The notes under the pieces are model-generated. The model ran no database searches. It saw only the letters and a program-made list of their open reading frames with translations, and was not told the origin of the DNA. From Symsagittifera roscoffensis (taxonomy: Eukaryota > Xenacoelomorpha > Acoela > Convolutidae), in NCBI RefSeq assembly GCF_963678635.1, contig NC_087062.1, positions 87,335,845 to 87,399,844 of the forward strand: a stretch of DNA of 64,000 bases. Reading direction: 5' to 3'. Both the position numbers and the translations under genes were made by a program. Shown here piece by piece: positions 13,201-21,952 of this stretch. Positions within the stretch are counted from its first letter, which is position 1, and every line of letters begins with the position of its first letter.

Positions 13201-16200
13201 GTAATTCATTTTTGCCTATCGACAGAACTTGCTATCCTATAAACTTTTATTGAAAGTTTATGTCACCTAAAAATTTTCTGTAGCATTTTATTTTGTTTAA
13301 ATAATAGATTCAAAAATGTTATCTTATTAAGGTGTACGGAACATTCTTTGATTTCCAGTGCTATCAGGTAGAACATATATATGATCAAGATAAGTTTCTT
13401 TTCGACGAATTAACGCATTTTGAGGTCTGCTATTTTAGAAATTTTTTGCTAATTTGGGAATAAAAACTTCAAAATTCAAAAACTTTTAAAAAAAATCAGA
13501 ATTTTTTTAACGATTTTTTTTCGCTTTCTAGTCATTTTTCTTCAGAAACTGTTCTAGTCATTTTTCTGCAGTTGGGCTATTTTACTATGACTGTCGAATA
13601 TGCCTAATTTCTAATTTTTTGTTCAGATCTTTTTAACACACACGTTTTGACTGAGTTCGACCGAAGAAAAACGTTTTGACTGAGTTCGACCGATTAAAAA
13701 TGTGTTGACTAAGTTTGACCGATGACTTTTTTCTACCAAAAACAGTTTCGACCGAGAAAAAAAACAGGTCGTCTATGTTGGATCAAGGGAAAATGTTTCG
13801 AATGAGTTCGACCAAGGACTTTTTTCGACCCAAAAGAATTCTACCGCCGAACAGCATAAAATGTTTTTCCACGAAAAAAGAAAAACACTTTTATGCATGT
13901 ACGTATGTGTCTTTCTCAGTTGGTTATTTATTTAAGTTGAAGCTTAAGACGATTTATCCACGAGTGAAACCAACACACGCGAGCAGTTCAGATCTTCCTT
14001 GAGAACCGCTGTTGTGTCCCTGCTTAAGAACTGATTGCAATTGTTCGTTCAATATACTTTTCTTTGAATTGTTGCCTGAACCACTGGTAACGAGCAAAGA
14101 TCACGGTGGGCCTCGAACCCTAGCCCACCGAACGTCCGTCTGATGGAATGAAACCTTAATACCCCCCAGGTTCACTTTTTAGTTAGTTAGTTATTTTTAG
14201 TTGTCACTGTGAATGGAACTGAAATGCTAGTTAACATGGGGGGAGAGGACAAGGAGGACATCTACGTGAAGACTTCTGACCAACACGATCCCAATTACGG
14301 AAAGAGCGAGTGTGCCACATTCCACCGAATCAACACTATCTACTTCATCAAAATTCTTCCAGAACATTCCGGCACTTATTTTTGCACAGCCTCAGATCCT
14401 CTCACCGGCGAAGAAAAAGTAACCCAGAGAGTCACTCTTTTCGGCATCGAATCTGTATTCAGCTCCCGAATCGAATACTCTATAAAATCTCAAACCTACA
14501 TTGGAAAAGTAGTTGTGACAGGACCGCCAATTCCTGACTTCGTCCTGCGATGCCAAAGCGCAATAGCTTGGAGAGCACAAGACGCTATAATCATAGACAG
14601 GGAAAACTTCCTGTACGAAATGGAGTTTCTGGTCTATGGGGCACAACTAGGAGGCAATTGCACTTTGGGCATTTTCAACGGATTCGGAGATGCCCACTCT
14701 GACACGGCTCAATACACGGAATCTTTGAGCCAAGTTGGAGCTGAATTCAACAGAGCGACTCTGACTTTAAAGTGCTCGCTCTATGCCTTTCCGATCGTGA
14801 TTGAAAACTTAATTCCGAGTTGTTCTGAGATGGAACTAAGTCAAATCGAGGAACTTCCCGACCTTGTGGATCTCTCAGGAGTGTTTGGCGCCATTTATCG
14901 AAGGTCGTCAGGAATCCCAAACTCTTTCACCTCTTGTTCGTGTGTTTATACTGCTATGAATGGGACTGTCTTGGAGTCTACGATCGAAATTTTGCCTTCC
15001 TCTTTCGATAGAAGCGTAGTTCGGCTGAGGCCTGTCTTGAAGGTATATATATTTTATCTCCTTTTTAGTATACAATTTAGGCCAAGTAAAAAAAATTCCG
15101 CTTTTTTAGTTTTTTTGAAAAAGTCTTGTCACCAATGATCGTGTCTTATTCAGGTACTGGAAGACTCAATCAACTCGATGCCTCAGATTTACGATTACAT
15201 CTCGGCCGAAATGATGGCGGTCGCATTAGACAAAGTTAGGCTAAGCGCATTCTTCGCTCAACTGACCACTGCCGAAATACTGGAGGTGGCTAAAACACTG
15301 ACCTACGCTTCCCGTACACCGACAGTTTATTACCATGAGAACGGATACTCCACAATCAAAATGCGAATTGCCAAAGTTAGGAGCTCTGGATTTCTACTGG
15401 CACATCAGATGACCAGAAACGAAGTTTCATCCAGACTCACTTTTGAGGAAAAACAACACTTACATCAAGCCATTTCTGATTTTTCCAGCCATATTGCGCG
15501 ACAGTATAAAGCTGGCGAGAAGTTTAACGAAAAATTGGGACCGATTGCGATTCACGGACTGAATCTCGACTTGAACAATTTGGAAGATATTTTGGTCAGC
15601 GAAGAAACGCAGAATGGTTTAACACGCGGCATTATAAATGCAGTTATGATACAGAACACAACTTTGCGCAGTGTAATACCATTAGACGCGCAAACCTCAA
15701 CGCTTGTTGTTTTGTTCACCGATGCGTTTTATGTTCCCAAATCACCCGAGAAAACCAAGCCAGATACGCAGGAAGCTGTTCGTAAGAACCAGTATGTACA
15801 ATACCAAGAAGCGCAGTCCATAAACAGTGGCTTGCTGCAAGTGTTTTTAGAAGTAGACCAATTTTATAAAAGTACACCTGTCGAATTCAAATTGAATCAG
15901 AGAGACAGCGAGAAGGATACGAAACGCGACGAAAGTGAAGACGAACTCTACGAAATGCGAGTTCAATCTATGTGCGTGTATTTCGAAACAGCATCTGACG
16001 AAGACAGTGTCGGCTTCTGGTCCGAGGAGGGTTGCGTAGTAGTAGCAGAGAAATCGAACCCGAGTCAGACTTACTGCAAATGTAGTCACACGACTATGTT
16101 CGCTATTAACAGTCTCGTCAACGAGAACAAGGCGGATTCGTTCGTTCCGAGTGAGTACCGAGTCATTTCTTATATCGGGAGTAATGTAGCGCTTGTCATA

Positions 16201-17433
16201 AACATCTTTAACTTCATGTTGCAATTAAACGTTGATCGAGTCATGACTAATGAGCAGAATAAAGTACACTACCTTCTGGTACAGACTGTCATATTTTTTC
16301 AACTGGTGTACTTGGTGGGGGTAGAGCGAAAGAATAACCCGATTTTATGCAAAGCGACTGCATTTGTTCTTCAAAACTGCATGTTGATGGCGTTTTGTTG
16401 GAACTTCTGTGTTGGTCTTTACCTGCTGAACCGCGTGAAGAAGTTCATAGTTGGAAAAGTGTTGCTTCGGTTCATGATTTTCAATGTGATTTCTTGGGGA
16501 TACCCGGCCATGGTCTCCGTTATTTTTTACATGCTCTTTCGAGACTTGTATGGCGTGGGTTCTGGCTGTTTCATAGCTATGGGCAACTATTGGCCAATCT
16601 TCTATGCTCCCAGGGTCCCCATTTTCATCGGTAACATCACGTGCCTATTCACCACAGTTTTGGCGGTGAAAAAACTGAAGAAAATGAAAAGGTCTCTCAA
16701 AAAACAGATTCTATACACAGTGAAAGGAGAACTAGTCGTTATTCCAACTATCCAAATGACTTTCCTGTTCTGTGCCCAAGGCATGCAAAGCCAGGATCTT
16801 GTGTTCCAGATAGGAAATGGGCTAACTCTAGTTGGGTTATCGGTGGTTCTGCTGTTTTACACTACTCTATTCAATCCAGAATTCTGGGAAGCGCGGGCTA
16901 AAATACGAGAGCGGGACGCTCAGATCAAAAAGTTCAACACGTTGAGCAAGTTTGAGCGGAAAGTTGAAGAAAAAATGAAAAAGCTCAAAAAATTGAAAAA
17001 TTCATCGAAAAACAAGAAAAACAAAACATACGAATCCGAACCTGAAACAATTGATGGAAATAACTGTGCTGAAAAATACGGCATCGATGATCGAATCAAC
17101 AATGATGAAAACCATCTAATGGATGATGGAAAAAACAAAACTGGGAAAAATGGCATCGAAATGGCCAGAAAAGGCTCCGAATTTACCGTAACAGAGGAGT
17201 ATAATCATGGTTACGAAGAAGACGAGAGAATAATAGAGTCCCGGGCTTCGGCGGATGCGATGCAAAAGAATATTTTGGGAGTAATTGAAGAGAAGCCAAG
17301 AGATACTTCGGCTGACGCGGACTCGGATGCTAGCGACTCCGACTCGGAGAGCGACACTGACTCGGTTATTATGGACTCAATTGTGAATACGACTGAAAAT
17401 AAACCAGCAAACGATGCTATGCTCAACTTCTAA
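400..17433 (+). CDS. Adhesion-type GPCR gene, whole visible span (5' end outside window)
   Basis: Six exons on the plus strand are supported: 400-1228, 4546-4641, 4727-5053, 11385-11698, 14201-15042 and 15154-17433. The product has Ig-like domains, a Cys-rich extracellular stretch, a GAIN/GPS-like region, seven membrane segments and a long charged cytoplasmic tail. That order is typical of adhesion GPCRs, which are cell-surface receptors cleaved at the GPS. Codon phases agree at 1228/4546, 4641/4727, 11698/14201 and 15042/15154. They do not agree at 5053/11385: one base is left over and one base starts the next exon. At least one exon is missing there, or another splice site is used, or the first three exons belong to a separate gene. 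No start codon or signal peptide is visible, so the 5' end is left of base 400. Family assignment is firm; the orthologue is not identified. Confidence 0.75.
2440..2735 (+). mobile_element. Truncated hAT-like MITE, CAGGGGCG family
   Basis: The left terminus CAGGGGCGAATCTAAG resembles the intact copy at 10715. The order of internal landmarks is the same: a TTTTGGGCACTTTTTGG-like stretch, a GCGCGC block, an AGTATACATTGG-like stretch, then AAAGGGGGAC. The right inverted terminus is missing, so this copy is truncated or decayed. Confidence 0.6.
3761..3890 (+). repeat. Fragment of hairpin-ended repeat family
   Basis: It begins CAAGACTGCTCGTAT and then has a 7-bp hairpin, TCAAGGC/GCCTTGA (3777-3793), followed by ATGTTCCGACTGCCC. 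Full copies elsewhere carry TCAGGGC/GCCCTGA at the same place, so both sides of one base pair have changed together. Only the left end is recognisable here. Confidence 0.65.
4546..4641 (+). CDS. GPCR internal exon, 96 bp
   Basis: Short exon between a TTTACAG acceptor and a C|GTTAGT donor. It takes the single leftover base of the 400-1228 exon and leaves one base for the next exon, so phases fit on both sides. The peptide is polar, with no named motif. A donor four bases earlier (GTACGT) would break the frame of the following exon, which is why the later one is chosen. The next intron is only 85 bp. Confidence 0.6.
4727..5053 (+). CDS. GPCR internal exon, Cys-rich extracellular segment
   Basis: The exon follows a TTTTTTTGTCTTTCAG acceptor and ends ACAG|GTTTGT. 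It is open in the frame set by the preceding exon for 108 codons plus one base. It has a helical stretch of acidic and basic residues, then four cysteines (GCLTS, RDCTEA, MLCTYE, RECLYE) and a run of glycines. Four Cys in about 60 residues suggests a disulfide-bonded extracellular module, perhaps part of a hormone-receptor-like or GAIN-adjacent region; I cannot assign it. Confidence 0.6.
5442..5648. repeat. Long near-perfect hairpin (about 93-nt arms)
   Basis: Sequence from 5442 to about 5538 is repeated in inverted orientation from about 5550 to 5648 with only a few mismatches; the loop is about 10-15 nt. The apical motif CAGATCGTCGGTC also occurs a third time, in direct orientation, at 5417-5429 just outside the left arm. 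It would fold as one long RNA hairpin in the GPCR pre-mRNA. Confidence 0.85.
5826..6241 (-). repeat. Diverged copy of hairpin-ended repeat
   Basis: It follows, in inverse orientation, the landmark order of the well-preserved copy at 32276-32806: a TTCTCCAGAAAAACTTCG-like segment, GATATCTCACC, a TAACGGGTAA-like segment, ATTCCGATTCAGAAATCATTCC, and near the end GCAGTCGGG with TACGACAGTCTTGTT. Identity is low but the order is kept. Confidence 0.45.
7790..8110 (-). mobile_element. tRNA-derived SINE remnant
   Basis: It shares a long series of landmarks with the copy at 19290-19715: AAGCCGA...AAAC, GCAGACAAATA, a TTGAGATT...CAAGGAAC segment in the position of an inverted B box, a GAGAGTGCCGGAGTTTCTAAG-like tRNA 5' half, GTGATTCTCTTAATTAAGTTATT, and GATAACGCTTGCTAATTGCAAGC. 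The internal promoter is badly decayed here. Confidence 0.5.
8297..8515 (-). pseudogene. LINE reverse-transcriptase fragment
   Basis: The minus-strand reading contains the RT motif LDLIKAFDTVNHKTLIEKL followed by a finger/palm-like ISSFLSERMQ segment, typical of non-LTR retrotransposons. It covers about 70 codons. No endonuclease or YxDD catalytic box is present, so it is a dead, 5'- and 3'-truncated scrap inside the GPCR intron. Confidence 0.75.
9470..9780 (-). mobile_element. tRNA-derived SINE remnant with conserved leader
   Basis: On the minus strand a TTGGCCTAGAGAT segment resembles a tRNA A-box region and is preceded by the leader AAAGTCTAGTTCCCG (plus strand, 9681) with ACACTTGCTCTCG downstream. 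The same layout occurs at 42780-43130. The B box is degraded. Short AAGCCGACAA-type words seen around it occur throughout this SINE group. Confidence 0.4.
9838..10144 (+). pseudogene. Unrecognised protein-like reading, apparently frameshifted
   Basis: An ATG at 9838 opens 25 codons that run into TGA after CAPG. The +1 frame carries on across the same point without a stop to 10144, giving about 80 codons with non-repetitive composition (several Trp, Cys, Asp and Ser, unlike the Lys/Asn/Phe-rich noise around it). A CCCCAG acceptor-like site lies directly before the ATG. It could be a decayed retrocopy, or a lost exon of the surrounding GPCR gene. I recognise no family. Confidence 0.3.
10715..11209 (+). 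mobile_element. hAT-like MITE with 8-bp target-site duplication
   Basis: Inverted ends CAGGGGCGGAT (10715) and ATCCGCCCCTG (ending 11209) enclose 495 bp with no coding capacity. Flanks GTAACACA and GTAATACA form an 8-bp target duplication with one mismatch. Eight-base duplications and CAGGGGYG ends are hAT-superfamily features, so mobilisation by a hAT transposase elsewhere is inferred. Inside are a G run of 18 or more, a tandem copy of a roughly 120-bp unit (about 10789-10911 and 10912-11030), and a GGCGCC palindrome near 11081-11095. Confidence 0.85.
11385..11698 (+). CDS. GPCR exon with first half of an Ig-like domain
   Basis: The exon lies between a TTGCTTAG acceptor and AAAG|GTTTAA, and leaves one base that pairs exactly with the two-base start of the exon at 14201. 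It encodes an acidic stretch (Asn/Glu/Asp-rich) and then the B-C strand core of an Ig domain: a Cys in FLICKAEG, Pro-rich FPFPQ and the core Trp of QMQWKK. The rest of the domain is in the next exon. Its 5' border is uncertain: a second possible acceptor CTGGAG at 11398 would restore phase with the exon ending at 5053 but lacks a pyrimidine tract. Confidence 0.7.
11997..12436 (-). mobile_element. hAT-like MITE, inverted copy of the 10715 family
   Basis: It reads as the reverse complement of the 10715 element, starting CAGTAGCGGATTTAG and ending CTAGATCCGCCCCTG. Flanking octamers CTAGATTT and CTTGATTT are an 8-bp target duplication with one mismatch. It has a G run, a long C run and the same GGCGCC palindrome, but only one copy of the internal unit that is duplicated in the 10715 copy. 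Confidence 0.8.
13643..13840 (+). repeat. Short degenerate tandem repeat (about 29-bp unit)
   Basis: The motif TTTTGACTGAGTTCGACCGA recurs at 29-base spacing (13645, 13674, then weaker copies) and decays into scattered GTTCGACC words up to about 13840. Confidence 0.6.
14201..15042 (+). CDS. GPCR exon: end of Ig domain plus long extracellular region
   Basis: The exon starts after TTATTTTTAG with two bases that complete the codon begun at 11698, and ends AAG|GTATAT in phase 0. The first part finishes the Ig domain: HSGTYFC carries the second disulfide Cys. About 200 residues of further ectodomain follow, with several cysteines and N-glycosylation-type sites (NGTE, NCTL, NGTV), leading into the GAIN-like region of the last exon. 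The following intron is only 111 bp. Confidence 0.8.
15154..17433 (+). CDS. GPCR terminal exon: GAIN/GPS, seven membrane helices, tail
   Basis: After a GTCTTATTCAG acceptor the frame is open for 759 codons to TAA at 17431. The first 300 residues are GAIN-like. The GPS motif CxCxHxT lies at 16075-16095 (CKCSHTT), where adhesion GPCRs self-cleave. Seven hydrophobic helices follow at about 16162-16227, 16264-16323, 16348-16428, 16459-16539, 16612-16668, 16732-16785 and 16801-16872. The TM3-start Cys (LCKAT) and an extracellular-loop-2 Cys (GSGCFIA) form the expected disulfide pair, and TM4 has the SWGYP motif of the family. The cytoplasmic tail is Lys-rich, then acidic with Ser-Asp repeats. It is the most secure part of the gene. 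Confidence 0.92.
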   Translation, partial: VLEDSINSMPQIYDYISAEMMAVALDKVRLSAFFAQLTTAEILEVAKTLTYASRTPTVYYHENGYSTIKMRIAKVRSSGFLLAHQMTRNEVSSRLTFEEKQHLHQAISDFSSHIARQYKAGEKFNEKLGPIAIHGLNLDLNNLEDILVSEETQNGLTRGIINAVMIQNTTLRSVIPLDAQTSTLVVLFTDAFYVPKSPEKTKPDTQEAVRKNQYVQYQEAQSINSGLLQVFLEVDQFYKSTPVEFKLNQRDSEKDTKRDESEDELYEMRVQSMCVYFETASDEDSVGFWSEEGCVVVAEKSNPSQTYCKCSHTTMFAINSLVNENKADSFVPSEYRVISYIGSNVALVINIFNFMLQLNVDRVMTNEQNKVHYLLVQTVIFFQLVYLVGVERKNNPILCKATAFVLQNCMLMAFCWNFCVGLYLLNRVKKFIVGKVLLRFMIFNVISWGYPAMVSVIFYMLFRDLYGVGSGCFIAMGNYWPIFYAPRVPIFIGNITCLFTTVLAVKKLKKMKRSLKKQILYTVKGELVVIPTIQMTFLFCAQGMQSQDLVFQIGNGLTLVGLSVVLLFYTTLFNPEFWEARAKIRERDAQIKKFNTLSKFERKVEEKMKKLKKLKNSSKNKKNKTYESEPETIDGNNCAEKYGIDDRINNDENHLMDDGKNKTGKNGIEMARKGSEFTVTEEYNHGYEEDERIIESRASADAMQKNILGVIEEKPRDTSADADSDASDSDSESDTDSVIMDSIVNTTENKPANDAMLNF

Positions 17434-17638
17434 ACATTTGGATTATTGAGAAGGTTGATCGATGGACTTGAACAGTGTTTCAACTATACAAGTTTTGCAC
17501 AGCCTGTCCAGCTCAAATTTGCACAATCATCATAGCAAGGAAAATATCTTTCTCAGTCCAACCCACTTCAAAACAAGGATAGCCGATTGCTGTGCAAGTT
17601 GCACAGAATATTCCGACGATATTCTTTAAAAAAAAACA

Positions 17639-17644
17639 AATAAA
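17639..17644 (+). terminator. Poly(A) signal of the GPCR gene
   Basis: AATAAA 206 bases after the stop codon, the first in the 3' flank. A MITE begins 31 bases further on. Confidence 0.6.
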
Positions 17645-17674
17645 GGTTCTTCAAACTTTTAAATTCTTCAAACT

Positions 17675-18102
17675 AGTGTCGCTTTTTGTACGTGGTGTGA
17701 TGAGAAAATCTTACACAAGTGTGAACATTTAGTAAATTAGCCACAATCTACAACAGTTACTTTTTAAAAAAAAGAAAAAAAACAAGAAAGTGAAAAAAAA
17801 TCAAAAAAAATTTCGCGAAAAATTGTTTTAAATTGTTGTGTTAAATTGTTTCAAAATTGTTTTAAAATTAAAAAAAAAAATTCTTATCAGAAAATTGGAA
17901 AATTTAGCTTCTAAATTGAGTTTCAGTTTGGAAATCGGGTTTTTGAGCTTAATGACCAAATTAACAAGTTATCATCACTTTATTTGGTTGAAATCAGACG
18001 AAAAACCAAAATTTTCAAAATAATTTTCTGGTATTATTTCTGGTACAAATGATGATTTTTTCGTTCAGATTTTTATCACACCACGCAAAAAAAAACGACA
18101 CT
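17675..18102. mobile_element. Short inverted-repeat element (MITE), 428 bp
   Basis: Inverted ends of about 28 bp face each other: AGTGTCGCTTTTTGTACG on the left and, read inward on the other strand, AGTGTCGTTTTTTTTTGC on the right, both continuing GTGGTGTGAT. The interior is AT-rich without a gene. No clean target duplication is visible, so the superfamily is open. Confidence 0.7.
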
Positions 18103-19289
18103 TATTTGAAAAAAAAAACGTTTTTGGTTTTTTTTGTAAGACTATGGTCGGAACATACTGTGCTACTTACACAGTAACGGGCTATCCCTGTTAGAATTTG
18201 TTTTTCAATCATGATAACTCACAAAAAATGTACATTCATCAAAAATCTAGTTTATGCATTCAAATAAATTGCATCCAATTTATTCAATTCTGCTTAATTC
18301 GTCGACTTTATCTTATCGTACTTTTACTTTTTGTACTTCGTTGGTTAAAAACGCGTTTGCTGAGGCTCACACTCCTTTCCTTTTTCTCATTACAAGTTGC
18401 CTTTTTGGGCAAAACTTGATTACCAAAACGACTTCAAGAGTTCTGAGAACGAAATAAGCTTCAACTGATAACTTGCTAGCTTATGACTTAAATTGACAAA
18501 ATCATGCAGTTAAGTCCAAGTATCATTATGCTGTGAAAAATAGAATTTGTTAAATATTGGTGAACTGCGTATCTTCTGAAGCTCTGGAAAAAATAACCAA
18601 ACTATTTATCATTGAGATGAAGAAAGGTCATTAATAACACGATGTAATTTTTTTTCTTAGGTATTTCAACTCAACTCTTAGTGTAACCGATGGATTTACA
18701 AAAGAAACTTAGACAAATTGCTTAAAAAAGCTGTATCAAGAAGTGAATTGCGAAGGCGGGTTTCCGTACTATTTTTGACATCCATTTTTGACTTAGTTCT
18801 TAGAAACTAGAAAGCAAAATTGGAAGATTAGAAACGATAGCTACGTGATTAACAACAAACTTTTAGACAACTATTTGGATCATTTTTTCCATCTTTCTTG
18901 TACAGAGGCGATACCACAAAATAACATTGCAGACAGGAAGAGAACAGAAAGCCACAAAGTCTAAAAAGAACGGAAAAAAATTCGAAAAAAATTTTTACTG
19001 AAAAACATCGAAATATTATCTGGAATGATGTTCTATTTGCGTTGAACACGTCCAGAAACACATCATTCGACAACGTTGAATGAAAACTCGAAAACAACTT
19101 TCAACTTTTGAGCAAAAAAATTTTTGCCATAAACAACTTTGAACTATAAAATCCATTCTGAGATTTTTGACATTTTGTGCAATCCGGAGGGAAGCATTAA
19201 AATCATGACTCTCTTGAGCGACCCAAAGTTAGTTGAGTCAGTCGATAAAAAATAAGCCGAACTATTTTTTCAAGCCGAAAATTTTTTTA
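18103..19289. other. AT-rich intergenic stretch
   Basis: Only short, biased reading frames are present; I see no gene, promoter or repeat that can be supported. Confidence 0.5.
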
Positions 19290-19715
19290 AGCGAAATAAA
19301 AACAAAATGTACCAACGGAAAAAAAAGTCGAGGCTAGTAGAATTAAAAATTGCAGGACTAAATTAAAACATAAAAAGCAACTACACAACAAACTGTGTAT
19401 AGCAAAAAAAAATACTAAGATGTGGCAACTAAATCGACAAAATATAAACAGACAAATAAAAAGCCGACAAAATTTTTGAAACGTAAAATTTCCCGTTCGA
19501 AAAAAAAAACAGGTCCTGGTCAGATTTGAACCCAAGACCTATGACGACCCAAGCGTATTCGTTGACCCCAGACTAAGTGTGCCAGAGAATCTTAGAAATA
19601 TGAATTAATCATAAGCAAAGATACCACGTGATTCGAGTGATTCTGTTAAATAAATTGTTAACCCGAAAAAAATCTATTTTCTGATTTGATAACGCTTGCT
19701 AATTGCAAGCCCAAT
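19290..19715 (-). mobile_element. tRNA-derived SINE
   Basis: On the minus strand GGTCTTGGGTTCAAATCTG (19516-19536) is a good RNA polymerase III B box, with a decayed tRNA-like 5' half (GAATCTTAG at 19590-19598 on the plus strand) upstream. The body contains the AGCCGACAAAA words, GCAGACAAATA and the terminal GATAACGCTTGCTAATTGCA segment shared with the 7790 copy. Confidence 0.6.
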
Positions 19716-19860
19716 AACTATTTTGAAAGTCATAGTGACCTGGTAACTGAAATATTCAGTAGTTTTACTGAAGTATGTCTGAAAACTCCTCCTTCAAACT
19801 TTTTTATTATAATTTTTTACGATTATTAGAATTATGATTCTTCAAACACAAGCAATAAAA

Positions 19861-20215
19861 AATTTTGCACCACTTGCGATACAAAATGGATGAATATGAT
19901 TACTAGCAAATGAAAAAATAAATCAAAAATAAAAAAATCTGCAAAAAATACAAATTGAAAAAAAGACAAAAAATTCTTGAAAAAAAATTACCTGCACCAT
20001 TACAAACTTTACAACGAGTTTTCAAAATGTAACAAAAAACGAAACCAAACCTTTACTCAGGACCTAAGCAGACACGAATTAACAAGCGCAAAAGTCTAAA
20101 AATTCGAAAACTTTCACTTTCCTGAAAAAATAGATCCTGTCCGGATTCGAACCATCGGCCTTTGTCTTGATTGGCGTTAGCTCTTTGCCACATGCGCGAA
20201 CTGACGTCTGACTTT
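19861..20215 (-). mobile_element. tRNA-derived SINE, near full length
   Basis: The head on the minus strand starts about 20210 (GCATGTGGCAAAGAGCTAAC) and has the B box GATGGTTCGAATCCGG (20136-20152). The body includes CCTGCACCATTA (plus strand), and the 3' end is TTGTATCGCAAGTGG (19863-19880), the same terminal word found at the 3' ends of other SINEs in the window. Length is about 350 bp. Confidence 0.7.
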
Positions 20216-20219
20216 AGAT

Positions 20220-21655
20220 TTCGATTGAACCAAAGTAACTTGGTTCAATTGATTCTGTTAAGCTAGTTGTTAACCAGAACAAATGTCAAAAAAATAAGCT
20301 GAAGAAACTAAATGTTAAGCCAATAATTTTTCACTGAGTTGAGTTTCCAACTATCAATTTTTCTAAGACTATCAAAAGTTTTTGAGATTTTTAGATTGCC
20401 ATTTATTTAGATTGCCAAAATATTGGCCATTTGTTTTACGGTTATAATTCCACGTTTTATTTTTTTACAAGTTTGTTTTTCCTACTGTGATAGTCATTTA
20501 CCACCAGTTTGATGGAAAAAGTAAATTTCGAAAAAATGTGCCATTAATTGTTAACAACAGTGAGCTCGATCACGTTTTTCCGAATGAAAGAATTTTGGGG
20601 GCGACACAGAGGGTAAACGAAGCGTTGCAATACTTGCGATACAACACAAAGTTAGCACGGCAAATAGCCAAAAAGTAGAAATAAAGCTCCTGAGTCGAAT
20701 CAATTTGAGGGAAAACCCTGAGAAAAACAATTTACAGTGTTGCCAGTCTTAAATAAATAATAAAATCGATACCATTTTAAGTTGAGGAAACCTTGAAGCT
20801 AAAAAACGTAAGCTAATAAGCAAATAAAAACTACGAATTCGAGAAAAAAGAGCGATTTAAAATGCAGGCATGATCAGAAAATTTTAATTGTCCAGACATT
20901 CCATCAGAACAGATATGCAACCGGCTGCCGCTAAATGAGGCTTCATAAACTGGCTCTATGTTTCTAAGGCGGAATTACCTGATATGTATTAAATTTTTGA
21001 CAGCTAATCAAGTAGCTGAAGTTCAACTAATCTAAAAAAATTCTTGCCGACAATCAAATAGAGTGAGTCATGTAAACATGAGTTCTTCAAGTGGAGACTG
21101 AAATGAGATTTCATTTTTTGCGGTTTTTGTTGTTTTTGAAGCAAAATTTGGAATAGCGGCTAATTGACCGGTTGGAACCAAATGTATAAGCAAAACGTAT
21201 TGAGACCAAAAGTCTTTATATCATTTCAGTTTCTCGTCAGTCTAATCATTATTCACTAAAACCAAAAATAAGCTAACGGAATATCTCATTATGTAAGTGA
21301 TAACGATATCGATACCTTTATTTTTGTCTGTAATTTAAATTTGAGTAACTTCTTTTGAGTACTAGCACTTTGATATCAATTTCGTTCAAGATTGTTTTAA
21401 GTTCAGATGAAAGATTCTTTTTAAATAAACTGAGAGTATGCAGTTTTGTCATTTTTTCTCATCGATTTCCGATTTTTAAAACCTAAAAGGCTTCCCAAAA
21501 TTGATAAAAATGTTAAAAATCGGAAGAGAATCTCCAAATCGGGTCCGCACTGCATTAAAATGCCCGCCAAGTGAGAAAATTGGAGAAATATAATTGATAC
21601 TCGGAAAGAAGGGCTTCACATGTAACAGGAAGTATGGGAAACTCAACGACAGCCC
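20220..21655. other. Intergenic region upstream of glass
   Basis: It contains one more 3'-end SINE word (20606-20652, ...CAATACTTGCGATACAACAC) and otherwise AT-rich sequence without supported genes. Confidence 0.5.
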
Positions 21656-21659
21656 TCAC

Positions 21660-21765
21660 ATCTCACACCTGATTGGCTGAGAGTGTAATTGGCTCAGCCA
21701 ATAGAGATCCAGGACCAAATGTAACTGTTGGGCGGAGTCATAATTGGACTAATAGTGAAAAATAG
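21660..21765 (+). promoter_or_regulatory. Putative glass promoter: CCAAT-box cluster and GC box
   Basis: Within about 90 bases there are CCAAT boxes in both orientations: GATTGGCTG, AATTGGCTC, AGCCAATAG and AATTGGAC. A GC-box-like GGGCGGAG lies between the third and fourth. They sit 200-290 bases before the glass start codon. Function is inferred from position and motif density; NF-Y is the usual CCAAT binder in animals. Confidence 0.45.
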
Positions 21766-21952
21766 GTGATAGGCATCCCAAGTAAATAACCCCGCACCTC
21801 TTAAAATCAATTAATATCATTCCACTGGGCAGTTTAACACAACTTGAAATCACTTGGGTAAAAATTATAGAACTTTCAGTTAAATCAACCGGAAAACTTA
21901 AACTTTGTCTTATTTTGAAAACCATCAGCTGCGAAAAGCAACAAAATATCAT

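Larger units (their letters stand above)
11699..14200. other. Intron between two halves of an Ig domain (2.5 kb)
   Basis: It contains an inverted MITE copy (11997-12436) and a short degenerate tandem repeat (13643-13840). At 14107-14131 a GGTGGGC/GCCCACC stem encloses a TTCGA-containing loop, like a stray tRNA T-arm. The stretch 12440-13640 is AT-rich with nothing I can name. Confidence 0.6.

Noticed and set aside
14098-14150. Possible LTR end and tRNA primer-binding site before the 14201 exon
   Set aside because: The T-arm-like hairpin is too close to the putative TGG start to match a tRNA 3' end, and no second LTR is seen.
20487-20678. Plus-strand frame of about 60 codons upstream of glass
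   Set aside because: Its second half is a SINE 3'-end word, so the open frame is chance.
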